Below are positions 1 through 7,091 of a DNA stretch of 17,392 nt, piece by piece. The DNA is from JAVBNU01 sp964617065 (GTDB taxonomy: Bacteria; Cyanobacteriota; Vampirovibrionia; Gastranaerophilales; Gastranaerophilaceae): contig CAZTVM010000034.1 in NCBI GenBank assembly GCA_964617065.1, positions 1 to 17,392 of the forward strand, written 5' to 3'. The first letter of the stretch is position 1. Every line of letters starts with the position of its first letter. A program made the translations under genes and the position numbers. Under the pieces are notes generated by a model that searched no databases, had not been told where the DNA came from, and saw only the letters and a program-made list of their open reading frames with translations.

Positions 1-1
1 T

Positions 2-2035
2 CTTATCGCTGGTTTAACAAATACGATATGTACTACAACTAGAGAACGAGGCGAAGAATACAGCATTCAAAGTCCTTTCAAAGATACTTTAACAAAAATA
101 GGTGCTACACTTAGCCAATATATAGGATACCATTGTGCAGACGAATTTCTTAGTGTTGCACTTGGTTATAAAGTGTATTCGCTCGAGGACTCATTTCATG
201 ATCAGATAGATAATAATCAAGATGTGGAAGACTATTTCACGAAAGATGAAGGTGGTTTATTCAGGCGTGAAATTGATAAATATGGTAATTCATATTTTAG
301 GTATGTAGGACCAAATAATGGTGATTACAATCCCAGTGGCAATAACGCAAGTGCCCAGTATGCAGTTTTAGGTTATAATTCTGATGTTATGATACAATCA
401 TTTGACAATATGTGTGATGATATTGCTGATATGAAAATGTTAAAAGCGGCTATTTTTAACAATGCGTGTAATAATCGTACTTGGCAAATAGTTGGTGTTG
501 CAGCTGTTTCAATAGCTGCAACAGTTGGCGCAGCTTATGTCGCACCGCCGTTAGGCGCCTGGCTGCTATCTAATCTTGGTGTGAGTAGTATTATGTCGCC
601 AGGAGTTGCAGCAATTGCAAATCGTGTCGTTGGTAGTTTAGCAATTACTGCAGCAGCAGATGGACTTGACTTTATCGTTGATATGGCTAATGGCAAGTTA
701 ACTATGGAAGAAATGTACGCTGACCCTGCCCTGAGAAGTCAATTTAGTAACTTTATAAAAACAGAATTGATGGCAGCAGCTGGAGCTACAGGATACAAAC
801 AAATTGATGATTTTTTTGATTCTATGGCGATTGTTTACACAGCTTACATGTCATTTGCTGCCGCTGTGGACGCCTACAACAAAAAACCAAGTGATTCGGC
901 AATTAAAGGACTTGAAAAATCTATTTACTCTGCAGTTATGCTTGGTAAAGATACTGATACAATTTACAATATTGTAGTCGACTTTGTTAACAAAAATTAT
1001 GAAATAAATATGGATAACGATCCTGATATACAAAACATTAAAGAAATTATAAAAGTGGCTGAGCAGCAATGCGCTATATGCAAAAATTCTATAGAATTTA
1101 AAAACAACGAAATAAATGAAAAAATGTCTGAAAAAGATGGGTATTCTTGTATATATGATAGCTTAACCTCTCAAAAAACAGAATTGATATCCCAACAAAA
1201 TGAGCTCTCACTCCAAATCGCTCTAATGTCTCGTGAGATTACTAAGTTGGATTCCCAAAAAATAAAATTAGAAATCGAACTAAACAACTCTCAAAAAAAA
1301 GACAAGATTGAGGAACTTCAAAAAGAGATTAATGATTTAGCTTCTACGATTGCTTCTAAAGAAAAAGATAAACAGAAATTGCAGGATGAACTCAGTCCTT
1401 TAAAGAAAGAAATAGAGGACATAATAACTCCGATAAAGGAGGCTGAGAATACAATAAATGATATTGAAAATAGTATTATCAATATTCGTGTAGAAAAAGA
1501 AGACATAGAAATAGAATTATCCCAGTGTGTTTCAAAAAAATGCTCATTGAATAAAAAGCTAGATGAACTGGAAAAAAACTTTAAAGAAAAGCAGCAAAAA
1601 GTGTATTCTTCCCTTGTGGATGAATACATGCAGAAAGCTTTAAAAGTAGCGCAATGTGCGTTGAAAACATTAAAAAGTTCACAAAACATGGCTAACGCTA
1701 TTGTAAATGTACCTGATATTGAGCCTATTAATCCAAGTTCAATTGTTGAATATTCTGGTGAAGTATATTTAAGCTTTGGCTTTACTTCTATATATAGCAA
1801 TAAAGCGCAAATTTCGGGCTCCGCTCCTAGATTCAGAACAGAAGTAGATAGTCGTGGCCTATACAGCGATCAAATAGACGAATATAATTATGATTACAGT
1901 AACCAACATTCATGCGGAACAGGAATATATATGACTAGTGAAATAAAATATCCTGAAGCAACATATAATGAGATTAAAAAAGCAAAACCTAACGCAGGGA
2001 TGGGCTGTTTCACTGACGGTATAAGAAGATTGTAG
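2..2035 (+). CDS. Unrecognised large protein with hydrophobic region and long coiled coil (5' end outside window)
   Basis: The reading frame is open from base 2 to the TAG ending at 2035, giving at least 677 residues. The GTG at 173 is therefore an internal codon and not a credible start. In order, the protein shows a mixed N-terminal part, then Ala/Val/Gly-rich hydrophobic stretches at about bases 479-583 and 597-683 that could form membrane-inserting helices. An alpha-helical part follows, then a long Lys/Glu/Gln-rich coiled coil (about bases 1040-1680) and a Tyr/Ser/Asn-rich tail of about 115 residues. Cysteines are scattered, including a CAIC pair and a CVSKKC pair flanking the coil. I recognise no catalytic motif or family. 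A hydrophobic segment next to a long coil occurs in pore-forming toxins, secreted effectors and phage tail-length proteins, but nothing here decides between them. The next gene on the same strand is an EF-hand protein 100 bases downstream. Confidence 0.75.
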   Translation, partial: LIAGLTNTICTTTRERGEEYSIQSPFKDTLTKIGATLSQYIGYHCADEFLSVALGYKVYSLEDSFHDQIDNNQDVEDYFTKDEGGLFRREIDKYGNSYFRYVGPNNGDYNPSGNNASAQYAVLGYNSDVMIQSFDNMCDDIADMKMLKAAIFNNACNNRTWQIVGVAAVSIAATVGAAYVAPPLGAWLLSNLGVSSIMSPGVAAIANRVVGSLAITAAADGLDFIVDMANGKLTMEEMYADPALRSQFSNFIKTELMAAAGATGYKQIDDFFDSMAIVYTAYMSFAAAVDAYNKKPSDSAIKGLEKSIYSAVMLGKDTDTIYNIVVDFVNKNYEINMDNDPDIQNIKEIIKVAEQQCAICKNSIEFKNNEINEKMSEKDGYSCIYDSLTSQKTELISQQNELSLQIALMSREITKLDSQKIKLEIELNNSQKKDKIEELQKEINDLASTIASKEKDKQKLQDELSPLKKEIEDIITPIKEAENTINDIENSIINIRVEKEDIEIELSQCVSKKCSLNKKLDELEKNFKEKQQKVYSSLVDEYMQKALKVAQCALKTLKSSQNMANAIVNVPDIEPINPSSIVEYSGEVYLSFGFTSIYSNKAQISGSAPRFRTEVDSRGLYSDQIDEYNYDYSNQHSCGTGIYMTSEIKYPEATYNEIKKAKPNAGMGCFTDGIRRL

Positions 2036-2088
2036 AAATATATGCAACTTAACAAAAGTACATTTTTTATAAAAAAGCGCAATTAAAA

Positions 2089-2127
2089 CCCATATTTTGT
2101 TTTTATATACATAGGATAAAATATGGG
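2089..2127 (+). promoter_or_regulatory. 10-bp inverted repeat overlapping the EF-hand gene's Shine-Dalgarno
   Basis: CCCATATTTT (2089-2098) and AAAATATGGG (2118-2127) are perfect reverse complements separated by 19 bases. The right arm ends in the GGG of the GGGAG Shine-Dalgarno (2125-2129) of the gene starting at 2136. In RNA the hairpin would hide part of the ribosome-binding site. No T-tract follows the right arm, so it is not a standard terminator. It could instead be a spaced protein-binding dyad in DNA. The repeat is seen directly; regulation is inferred. Confidence 0.45.
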
Positions 2128-2135
2128 AGCGTAAT

Positions 2136-2837
2136 ATGGAGTTTAAGTTCAAAAAGTACAGTCCTGCGGGTCAGCTCGAAAGAATGCCATCCAGAGAATG
2201 TCGACCACCTGCTAAAGCGCCAGCTAGTAAACCAAACGGTTATACTGCTTTTAACGAATACCAAAAAGCGAAATTAGAAATCAAGGAAAATTCGACCTTT
2301 TCAAAACCAGGTGCTTTGCAAAAAGCACTTGATAGGGCGTTGACATTAAAAGTCGGTCTAACTGACGACAAAACCAAAGAAGGCTTGACAGAAAGTTATG
2401 CAGAATTTGCTAATGCCACTATACAGTACCACGATTCTAACGGCGATGGTGTACTTTCAGCTGAAGAATATCAGAAAAATGGTATTGACGTAAATAAAAC
2501 ATACACTGACGCCATTGATTATAATAAAAACGGGAATTTGGAACTTAGCGAAATGACAGCTCTAACAGCGTTATACGACTCAAAAGGTGTCAATACAGGT
2601 ATAGACAAACCTGAAGGGGCGTTGAAAAACACTAATGCAACTTCAAAAGCGGTATCACTGAGTATGGCAAATTCTCCTAATAGACCCTACGTTTTAGAAG
2701 ATTTAAATGAATTAAATGAATATTTCAAAGATAATATGCCGGAAAAGGTTCGAACCGCAGAAGAATGTGGTACAAAAGTCGATAAACCACAGCAAACAAC
2801 ATGGGGTAAAATAAAATCATATTTTCTGGGTGAATAG
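2136..2837 (+). CDS. EF-hand calcium-binding protein, no signal peptide
   Basis: This 233-residue protein carries two EF-hand loops. The first, at residues 100-111, is DSNGDGVLSAEE, a canonical loop with Asp/Asn/Asp at positions 1, 3 and 5, Gly at 6 and Glu at 12. The second, at residues 128-139, is DYNKNGNLELSE, with Asp1, Asn3, Asn5, Gly6 and Glu12. Calcium binding is therefore likely. The N-terminus is basic and Pro-rich with no hydrophobic signal segment, so it is either cytoplasmic or exported by a route that does not use a Sec signal. The rest is hydrophilic and low in recognisable structure. The ATG at 2136 has GGGAG six bases upstream, inside the inverted repeat described separately. 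It lies 100 bases after the large coiled-coil gene on the same strand, so co-transcription is possible. Specific function is unknown. Confidence 0.85.
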   Translation: MEFKFKKYSPAGQLERMPSRECRPPAKAPASKPNGYTAFNEYQKAKLEIKENSTFSKPGALQKALDRALTLKVGLTDDKTKEGLTESYAEFANATIQYHDSNGDGVLSAEEYQKNGIDVNKTYTDAIDYNKNGNLELSEMTALTALYDSKGVNTGIDKPEGALKNTNATSKAVSLSMANSPNRPYVLEDLNELNEYFKDNMPEKVRTAEECGTKVDKPQQTTWGKIKSYFLGE

Positions 2838-2875
2838 AAAATTAACTGTATCTTATAATGCGATAATCAGCTATG

Positions 2876-3080
2876 TCAAAAACCTTTCAATTTCGGGTTA
2901 ATTTCTTTGGAATGTTTTTTTACGATTTCAGGTTCGAAATTGCTTTCTGTGTCGTGCAGCACAGCTATTTCTACGTTCCCGAAATCACTGCGTAAAGTCT
3001 TTTTGTGATGCCCGTTTCTTGAATTGGTCGTTTTCCTTTAAAATCTTTCTGATTTGCTCTCTGCTGAATCCGTTTGTCAT
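2876..3080 (-). pseudogene. IS256-family (mutator-type) transposase remnant, internally deleted
   Basis: On the minus strand an ATG at 3080, with GAAAGGAG eight or nine bases upstream, opens a peptide beginning MTNGFSREQIRKILKEN. This resembles the extreme N-terminus of IS256-type transposases. The frame then runs into nonsense and stops at 2985-2987. In the next frame, from about 3037, the reading is KTTNSRNGHHKKTLRSDFG and then NFEPEIVKKHSKEI, ending at a TGA at 2876-2878. The S-R-N-G-x2-K-K-T core and F-E-P-x-I-V-K-K-H are typical of the N-terminal third of this family. The two pieces meet near 3025-3040 and lack the intervening 50 or so residues. Everything beyond the IVKKH segment, including the DDE catalytic domain, is absent. 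I see no terminal inverted repeats, so this is a dead relic that marks past transposition in the accessory region. Confidence 0.75.
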
Positions 3081-3169
3081 TTTTAATTACTCCTTTCAAA
3101 AATATTCTACTATCTTTTTAAGTTTCATTAAAAGTTTTTATGCTCCCTTTGAAAAATAATCTGAAACAA

Positions 3170-3326
3170 TTAAATGATTTGTATTTTTTCTGTTGCGTCT
3201 CTATTTGAACAATAAATTATACAATTTTCTTTTGCTTTAACAATTTCCGATATCAATTCTTTTAATCGGCTACTTTTTCTTATGTGATTTTTGAAATCGA
3301 CTTGAATTATATTATCTATGTTGCAT
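3170..3326 (-). pseudogene. Possible frameshifted small ORF (about 52 codons)
   Basis: A good Shine-Dalgarno (GAAAGGGG, about 3333-3340) precedes an ATG at 3326, but that frame stops after four codons (M-Q-H-R-stop). The overlapping frame entered at 3325 is open for 51 residues to a TAA at 3170-3172 and has no conventional start near the Shine-Dalgarno. It reads CNIDNIIQVDFKNHIRKSSR and continues with a basic, helical, charged character. A one-base change directly after the ATG would join the two. This suggests a decayed or mis-assembled small gene. No family is recognised. The rest of 3081-3394 is very AT-rich, and I see nothing else in it. Confidence 0.25.
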
Positions 3327-3394
3327 TTTGTACCCCTTTCTTTTTAAAGTAACATTTAAAACTTTATTGTCTACTTTTGTGGGTACAGTTCATT

Positions 3395-3883
3395 TTATTT
3401 TATTTTTTTTATTAAAATAGAACAATTCGCAGAAATTGCTTCTTTTCGTCCTATATCGTCCAAATGTTCCATAGTTTTAGCTTTTACTGATATTTGTTCA
3501 ATATCAACATGCAAGCATTGCGAGAGTTTTTTACGAATACTCAAAATGTAAGGTCTTAATTTCGGTTCTTGAGCAATTATATTTGCGTCAATATTATTAA
3601 TTTCATAGTTTTTTTTATACATTAATTCTAAAACTTCCGCAAGTAAATTCAGACTGTCAGCATCTTTGTATTTAGGGTCTGTATCAGGGAAGTGCGCTCC
3701 TATATCATCGAGAGCAAGTGAGCCTAGTATAGCATCAATTATAGCGTGTATCAGGACATCAGCGTCCGAGTGACCTTGCAATCCTTTTTCATATTCTATT
3801 TCAACACCACCAAGAATTAATTTTCTATCTTCAACCAATCTGTGAATATCGAACCCATTACCTATTCTAATATCAAAACTCAA
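3395..3883 (-). CDS. ispF: 2-C-methyl-D-erythritol 2,4-cyclodiphosphate synthase
   Basis: IspF converts 4-diphosphocytidyl-2-C-methyl-D-erythritol 2-phosphate to the cyclic diphosphate with release of CMP, in the MEP (non-mevalonate) isoprenoid pathway in the cytoplasm. The 162-residue length is normal for the family. Zinc ligands by alignment to E. coli D8, H10 and H42 are D12, H14 (GFDIH) and H46 (LIHAII). The GHSDADV motif (residues 37-43), FPDTDP (65-70) and the C-terminal KAKTMEHLDDIGRKEAI segment are all present. The start is a TTG at 3883, supported by GGAG six bases upstream (3890-3893). It overlaps the end of the HAD phosphatase gene by 11 bases, which implies translational coupling as the last gene of a three-gene operon. 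IspD, often adjacent to or fused with IspF, is not in the window. Confidence 0.95.
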   Translation of the reverse strand: MSFDIRIGNGFDIHRLVEDRKLILGGVEIEYEKGLQGHSDADVLIHAIIDAILGSLALDDIGAHFPDTDPKYKDADSLNLLAEVLELMYKKNYEINNIDANIIAQEPKLRPYILSIRKKLSQCLHVDIEQISVKAKTMEHLDDIGRKEAISANCSILIKKIK

Positions 3884-4691
3884 TTTTTTCTCCTGCTTCT
3901 ACAAATTTTTCTATAGCATAACATGCACCGTCTTTTTCGACATCTAAAGTTACAAAATCAGCAATGTCCTTCAATCTTTGAGTTGCATTCCCCATTGCGA
4001 CTTTGATGCCTGCAGCTAACAGCATTTCTATATCATTCTCCTGATCACCGATTGCGATAATTTCTTCTTTTTTTATTCCCCATTTTTGTGCCAAAAAAGC
4101 TACACAATCACCTTTTGTTGCACATAAGTTCGAGACTTCGCAGTAATGCGGAGTTGACCTGGTTATATGCAATTTATCACTAAATTTTTCTTGTAATAAT
4201 TCAATTAAATCTGTAATTTTTTGTGTATCATTATCGATAGCTAAAACTTTGTGGTAGCTTGGGTAATCAAGAGCTAACAAATCTGAAACAACTTTATAAG
4301 GTATTTTTCTATCAACGCAATAATGCTTAATAATATCGCCATCATTTTCGACAAATAGAGTATCGTTTGCGTAAATATTTATATGAATATTATTTCGTTT
4401 AATTGTTTTTATGACTTCCTTCGCTATATCAGCAGGCACAGAAACATCTCTAAGCACATTGTTTTTGCCGATAATTTCTCTAATGTAAGCGCCTTGATAA
4501 GTTATTATCGGGTCGTGTAAATTAAGTTCTTTTGCAATATGAATTGTAGCGTAATACATACGTCCTGTTGCTAAAACGATTTTTACACCACTTTTCATTA
4601 ACCTGTCAAAACATTTTTTCGTTCGTTCAGATATTTTGAATGTTTTGCCTAGAATTGTACCATCAATATCAAGTACTACCATTTTAATCAT
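3873..4691 (-). CDS. Cof-type HAD-superfamily phosphatase
   Basis: This is a 272-residue hydrolase of the haloacid dehalogenase superfamily, Cof / class IIB type, which typically dephosphorylates sugar phosphates or other small phosphorylated metabolites. Motif I is VVLDIDGT, with nucleophile D8 and acid/base D10. Motif II is LATGR, with T42. Motif III is the lysine of TKGD, K193. Motif IV is IGDQEND (residues 214-220), with D216 and D220 as Mg ligands. The large insert between motifs II and III (about residues 80-180) is the C2-type cap that sets specificity, so the substrate cannot be named. Its ATG overlaps the stop of the Nudix gene upstream as ATGA, and its 3' end overlaps ispF. The operon position might point to phosphometabolite housekeeping, but this is inference. 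Confidence 0.9.
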   Translation of the reverse strand: MIKMVVLDIDGTILGKTFKISERTKKCFDRLMKSGVKIVLATGRMYYATIHIAKELNLHDPIITYQGAYIREIIGKNNVLRDVSVPADIAKEVIKTIKRNNIHINIYANDTLFVENDGDIIKHYCVDRKIPYKVVSDLLALDYPSYHKVLAIDNDTQKITDLIELLQEKFSDKLHITRSTPHYCEVSNLCATKGDCVAFLAQKWGIKKEEIIAIGDQENDIEMLLAAGIKVAMGNATQRLKDIADFVTLDVEKDGACYAIEKFVEAGEKIEF

Positions 4692-5215
4692 AATTTATAA
4701 GCCCTTAACAATGCGCAAATCGTTTTTGCATCACATATTTCATTATTTTTTATCATATTAAACACATCATCTATTTTATAGAAATAATGGTCAATAATCT
4801 CGCCAACATCAGGTTTTTCAGTCGTTTTCACTAAGTCATGAGCATAGTATAAAAAAAGTTTTTCTGATGAGTAACCTGCTGAAGGATAAATCCAGCCGAG
4901 ACTTTCCCAAGATTTTGCTTTGTAGCCTGTTTCTTCCTCCAATTCACGTTGTGCCGCTAAAAATTCATTTTCACCTTTTTCAAGCTTGCCTGCCGGCAAT
5001 TCAAACATTGTACGCTGAATTGGATAACGATATTGTTTTACCAATAAAATTTTACCATCTTTTTCAGCGACTACAACCACCCCGCCATTGTGTATTAGCA
5101 TCTCACGAATTGTCTTATAACCGTCAGACAATTCTACACAATCTTTTTTAATTTGCATTATTTGTCCATCGTAAATCAAAGACGAATTAATTGTTTTTTC
5201 ATAATATTTATCCAT
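4688..5215 (-). CDS. nudF: Nudix hydrolase, ADP-ribose pyrophosphatase family
   Basis: The protein contains a perfect Nudix box (G-x5-E-x7-R-E-U-x-E-E-x-G-U): it begins GKLEKGE, continues QRELEEETGY and spans residues 76-98 from the start used here. It is preceded by VKQYRYPIQRTMFELPAG, a segment typical of ADP-ribose pyrophosphatases such as B. subtilis NudF. The expected reaction is hydrolysis of ADP-ribose to AMP and ribose 5-phosphate using divalent metal. I use the ATG at 5215 because the N-terminus MDKYYEKTINSSLIYDG then aligns with NudF. An in-frame ATG at 5251 adds 12 residues, but its GGAG lies directly against the start codon, which is too close. Neither start has an ideal ribosome-binding site. 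It is the first gene of the operon with the HAD phosphatase (ATGA overlap) and ispF. Substrate assignment is by similarity only. Confidence 0.85.
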   Translation of the reverse strand: MDKYYEKTINSSLIYDGQIMQIKKDCVELSDGYKTIREMLIHNGGVVVVAEKDGKILLVKQYRYPIQRTMFELPAGKLEKGENEFLAAQRELEEETGYKAKSWESLGWIYPSAGYSSEKLFLYYAHDLVKTTEKPDVGEIIDHYFYKIDDVFNMIKNNEICDAKTICALLRAYKL

Positions 5216-5358
5216 TAGATTATTATATATTATGTCATTAAAAAATGCCATCTCCGTTTTAATTCGTCAAATAAAAAACAGCTTTATTCTCTTTTGAAGC
5301 TAAAAAATCATCGCATGTTTTTATATGTTACAAACTAAAACAATAAACTAAAAAAGTA

Positions 5359-5387
5359 ATGACAAAATCGTGTTAATATGCTATCAT
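5359..5387 (+). promoter_or_regulatory. Sigma-70-type promoter with extended -10
   Basis: A -35 element ATGACA (5359-5364; five of six match TTGACA) is followed by a 17-base spacer and a -10 TATCAT (5382-5387). A TG dinucleotide one base upstream of the -10 makes it an extended -10. Transcription would begin near 5394, about 25 bases before the TTG start of the 92-residue gene. It is the best-looking promoter in the window. Confidence 0.65.
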
Positions 5388-5418
5388 AATCAAGTGTAAG
5401 GTATATAAGAGGTGTGTA

Positions 5419-5697
5419 TTGATTACAGCTTTAATTGGTGTCATGACGGCAATGAATAAAAGTAGTAATGCTGAGTTAGCGATGATTCGTGGTGCTGAAG
5501 CAAGAATGAATTTGGCGTTTAAAGCTTCTCAAGTTGGCAACATGAATAATATCGACTCTTTTCAGCGTCAGGACAAAAACTTGATGCTCGCTAACCAAAC
5601 GGCTTACACTCAATATATGATGAATAACGCTTTGAAAGATTCTTGTCAAAAACTTTTAGATAAAAAAATTAAAGACTTTGCACCTAAGTTTTGCTAG
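5419..5697 (+). CDS. Small hypothetical helical protein, TTG start
   Basis: This 92-residue protein is unrecognised. It reads MITALIGVMTAMNKSSNAEL, then a helix-favouring region rich in Met, Ala, Asn and Gln (for example NLMLANQTAYTQYMMNN), and ends in a basic KKIKDFAPKFC tail. The short N-terminal hydrophobic run is too weak for a confident signal peptide or membrane anchor. The start is the TTG at 5419, chosen because AGAGGTG (5408-5414) sits four bases upstream. The next in-frame ATG at 5443 has no ribosome-binding site. It has its own strong promoter and no co-directional partner. It converges on the metalloprotease gene, with 26 bases between the stop codons. Met- and Asn-rich short proteins of this style seem to recur in gut Gastranaerophilales, but that is an impression and not a search result. 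Confidence 0.7.
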   Translation: MITALIGVMTAMNKSSNAELAMIRGAEARMNLAFKASQVGNMNNIDSFQRQDKNLMLANQTAYTQYMMNNALKDSCQKLLDKKIKDFAPKFC

Positions 5698-5723
5698 AAT
5701 AGGCTTGATATTTTTGTTGTTAA

Positions 5724-7088
5724 TTAACTTCGCTTTAACATATCTTTTAACTTAGCCTCTGCTTTCAGCAATAATATCATTTCATCGTAGGATTTTAAAT
5801 TATTTGGGAAAGTTTTTTTGAATTCGGCTGGATTTTTTATTGCGGTCATTCGGTATAGCGTTATTAACATCTCTAGAGTTTCGACTCTGGATTGAATTTC
5901 ATTGGAAAAATTTTTCATGTCAAAAACATAATCAGGCAAGCCCATTTTGACCAAACGCCCTTTGAATTCATCAGAGTAATTTTCAGTTATACCGCTGGCA
6001 GCTTCAGCAATAAACTCCTCCCTCGAGGTGCAGGCATATCCGACAGTAAAAGGTTGCAAACCACCTCTTAAAAGTTCTTCTCTGTATTTGCATTTATCAA
6101 AGACTGTCGAAAAATACTCCGGGCATTCGGCTTTAAGTTGGTTTTCATCTTCACCTTCTAAAGATGTTATTTTTTTGCCTCTCATCATTGATAATTCACG
6201 AAGAAGTCCTCTTTCATCACATTTAGAAGGTAAAACATCACTGTAATCTTCAATTTTTGGAGGTGGGTAAATATCTTTGAAAGGACTATATGCCTCATTC
6301 AAATGCACCATTTCATGTCGAATTATAGAAGGCAAATCCCTTTCTCCCGGGTTCAGCCATATTAAATTCGGATTGCTACCTGTAACGGAGCCGCTTGCAT
6401 CAAATATAGATTGATGTGCAAAAGTGCAATCAACTATTCGTGGCAAAATCGCTTTGCCGCCACTTTTTTGTTTCCACTCGTTTAATTCTTGTTCTATAAC
6501 GTCTAATGTTTCATTTTGATTGTTTAATTCTGATAAAAACACCTTCGTATTAAATTCGTTATTAATTTTTTTGCAACGCTCAATTTGTTCAGGCTCTAAG
6601 TTTGCATTATTCAAATAGCATTTTTCATAAATTTCAGTAAACAACTCCGGCTCATTCATTGTTGTTTTTTGCAAATAATGTTTTAGCAGTGTGAACTTTT
6701 TAGCATTCACAAATTCTTTTAACATAGGGCTATAAGTTGATTTATCTGTTTCTACTGCGTCTTCTATTTCTCCTTCTAATGAAAATAATTTTTCAGGATA
6801 AAAAACTTCAAAATCCTCTAAAAAATCTTCGTCACATAAGCTTTCTGTAGATAACTCAGGTTCTGTGTGAGCCGTTATGATTGATTCACTCAACTTTGCA
6901 AATTCTCTTGTTATAATCAGTTTATCAATGCTGGTAGCTGAAGCGAATTTTTTTTGTGCTAATTCGCCTAAATTTTTTCTTAATCCATCATCATCTATTT
7001 GTGATAAATTTCCTTCAAAATCATTTATATTTAATTGCGTATCATTAGACATACTTGCACGAGTTGGTGCCAATTTTTGCCGTAACAT
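5724..7088 (-). CDS. Zinc metalloprotease with anthrax lethal factor / Pro-Pro endopeptidase (M34-like) active site
   Basis: The 454-residue protein has a gluzincin-type active site. RHEMVH contains HExxH at residues 258-262 (zinc ligands H258 and H262, general base E259). A second motif, YACTSREEFIAEA, lies at residues 351-363. In anthrax lethal factor (H686-E-x-x-H690, Y728, E735) and in C. difficile PPEP-1, a catalytic Tyr sits exactly seven residues before the third zinc ligand Glu. Here Y351 and E358 show the same spacing, and F-x-A-E-A follows the Glu as in lethal factor. The gap between HExxH and E358 (95 residues) is longer than in those enzymes and holds a charged, Cys-containing insert. 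The N-terminal 200 residues are acidic, helical and unrecognised, with no signal peptide. The start at 7088 lies three bases after the stop of a 43-residue ORF, which suggests translational coupling. A secreted or effector role is inferred only; substrate is unknown. Confidence 0.75.
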   Translation of the reverse strand: MLRQKLAPTRASMSNDTQLNINDFEGNLSQIDDDGLRKNLGELAQKKFASATSIDKLIITREFAKLSESIITAHTEPELSTESLCDEDFLEDFEVFYPEKLFSLEGEIEDAVETDKSTYSPMLKEFVNAKKFTLLKHYLQKTTMNEPELFTEIYEKCYLNNANLEPEQIERCKKINNEFNTKVFLSELNNQNETLDVIEQELNEWKQKSGGKAILPRIVDCTFAHQSIFDASGSVTGSNPNLIWLNPGERDLPSIIRHEMVHLNEAYSPFKDIYPPPKIEDYSDVLPSKCDERGLLRELSMMRGKKITSLEGEDENQLKAECPEYFSTVFDKCKYREELLRGGLQPFTVGYACTSREEFIAEAASGITENYSDEFKGRLVKMGLPDYVFDMKNFSNEIQSRVETLEMLITLYRMTAIKNPAEFKKTFPNNLKSYDEMILLLKAEAKLKDMLKRS

Positions 7089-7091
7089 CTG

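Noticed and set aside
173..181. GTG at 173 as the start of the first large gene
   Set aside because: The same frame is open without a stop back to base 2 and no Shine-Dalgarno precedes the GTG, so the true start lies upstream of the window.
1318..1800. 160-residue minus-strand open frame inside the coiled-coil gene
   Set aside because: It is the antisense shadow of a Lys/Glu-rich coding region (Phe/Ser-rich translation) with no ribosome-binding site.
2061..2077. TTTTTTATAAAAAA palindrome after the coiled-coil gene as a terminator
   Set aside because: It has no loop and no G/C pairs, so it would not form a stable terminator hairpin.
3329..3387. TGTACCC / GGGTACA inverted repeat as ends of a small mobile element
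   Set aside because: Only seven bases pair, the 45-base interior is plain AT-rich sequence, and no target duplication is visible.
5419..5697. The 92-aa protein as a WXG100-type secreted protein
   Set aside because: Length and helical character fit, but there is no W-x-G motif and no C-terminal secretion motif, and no type VII secretion gene is nearby.
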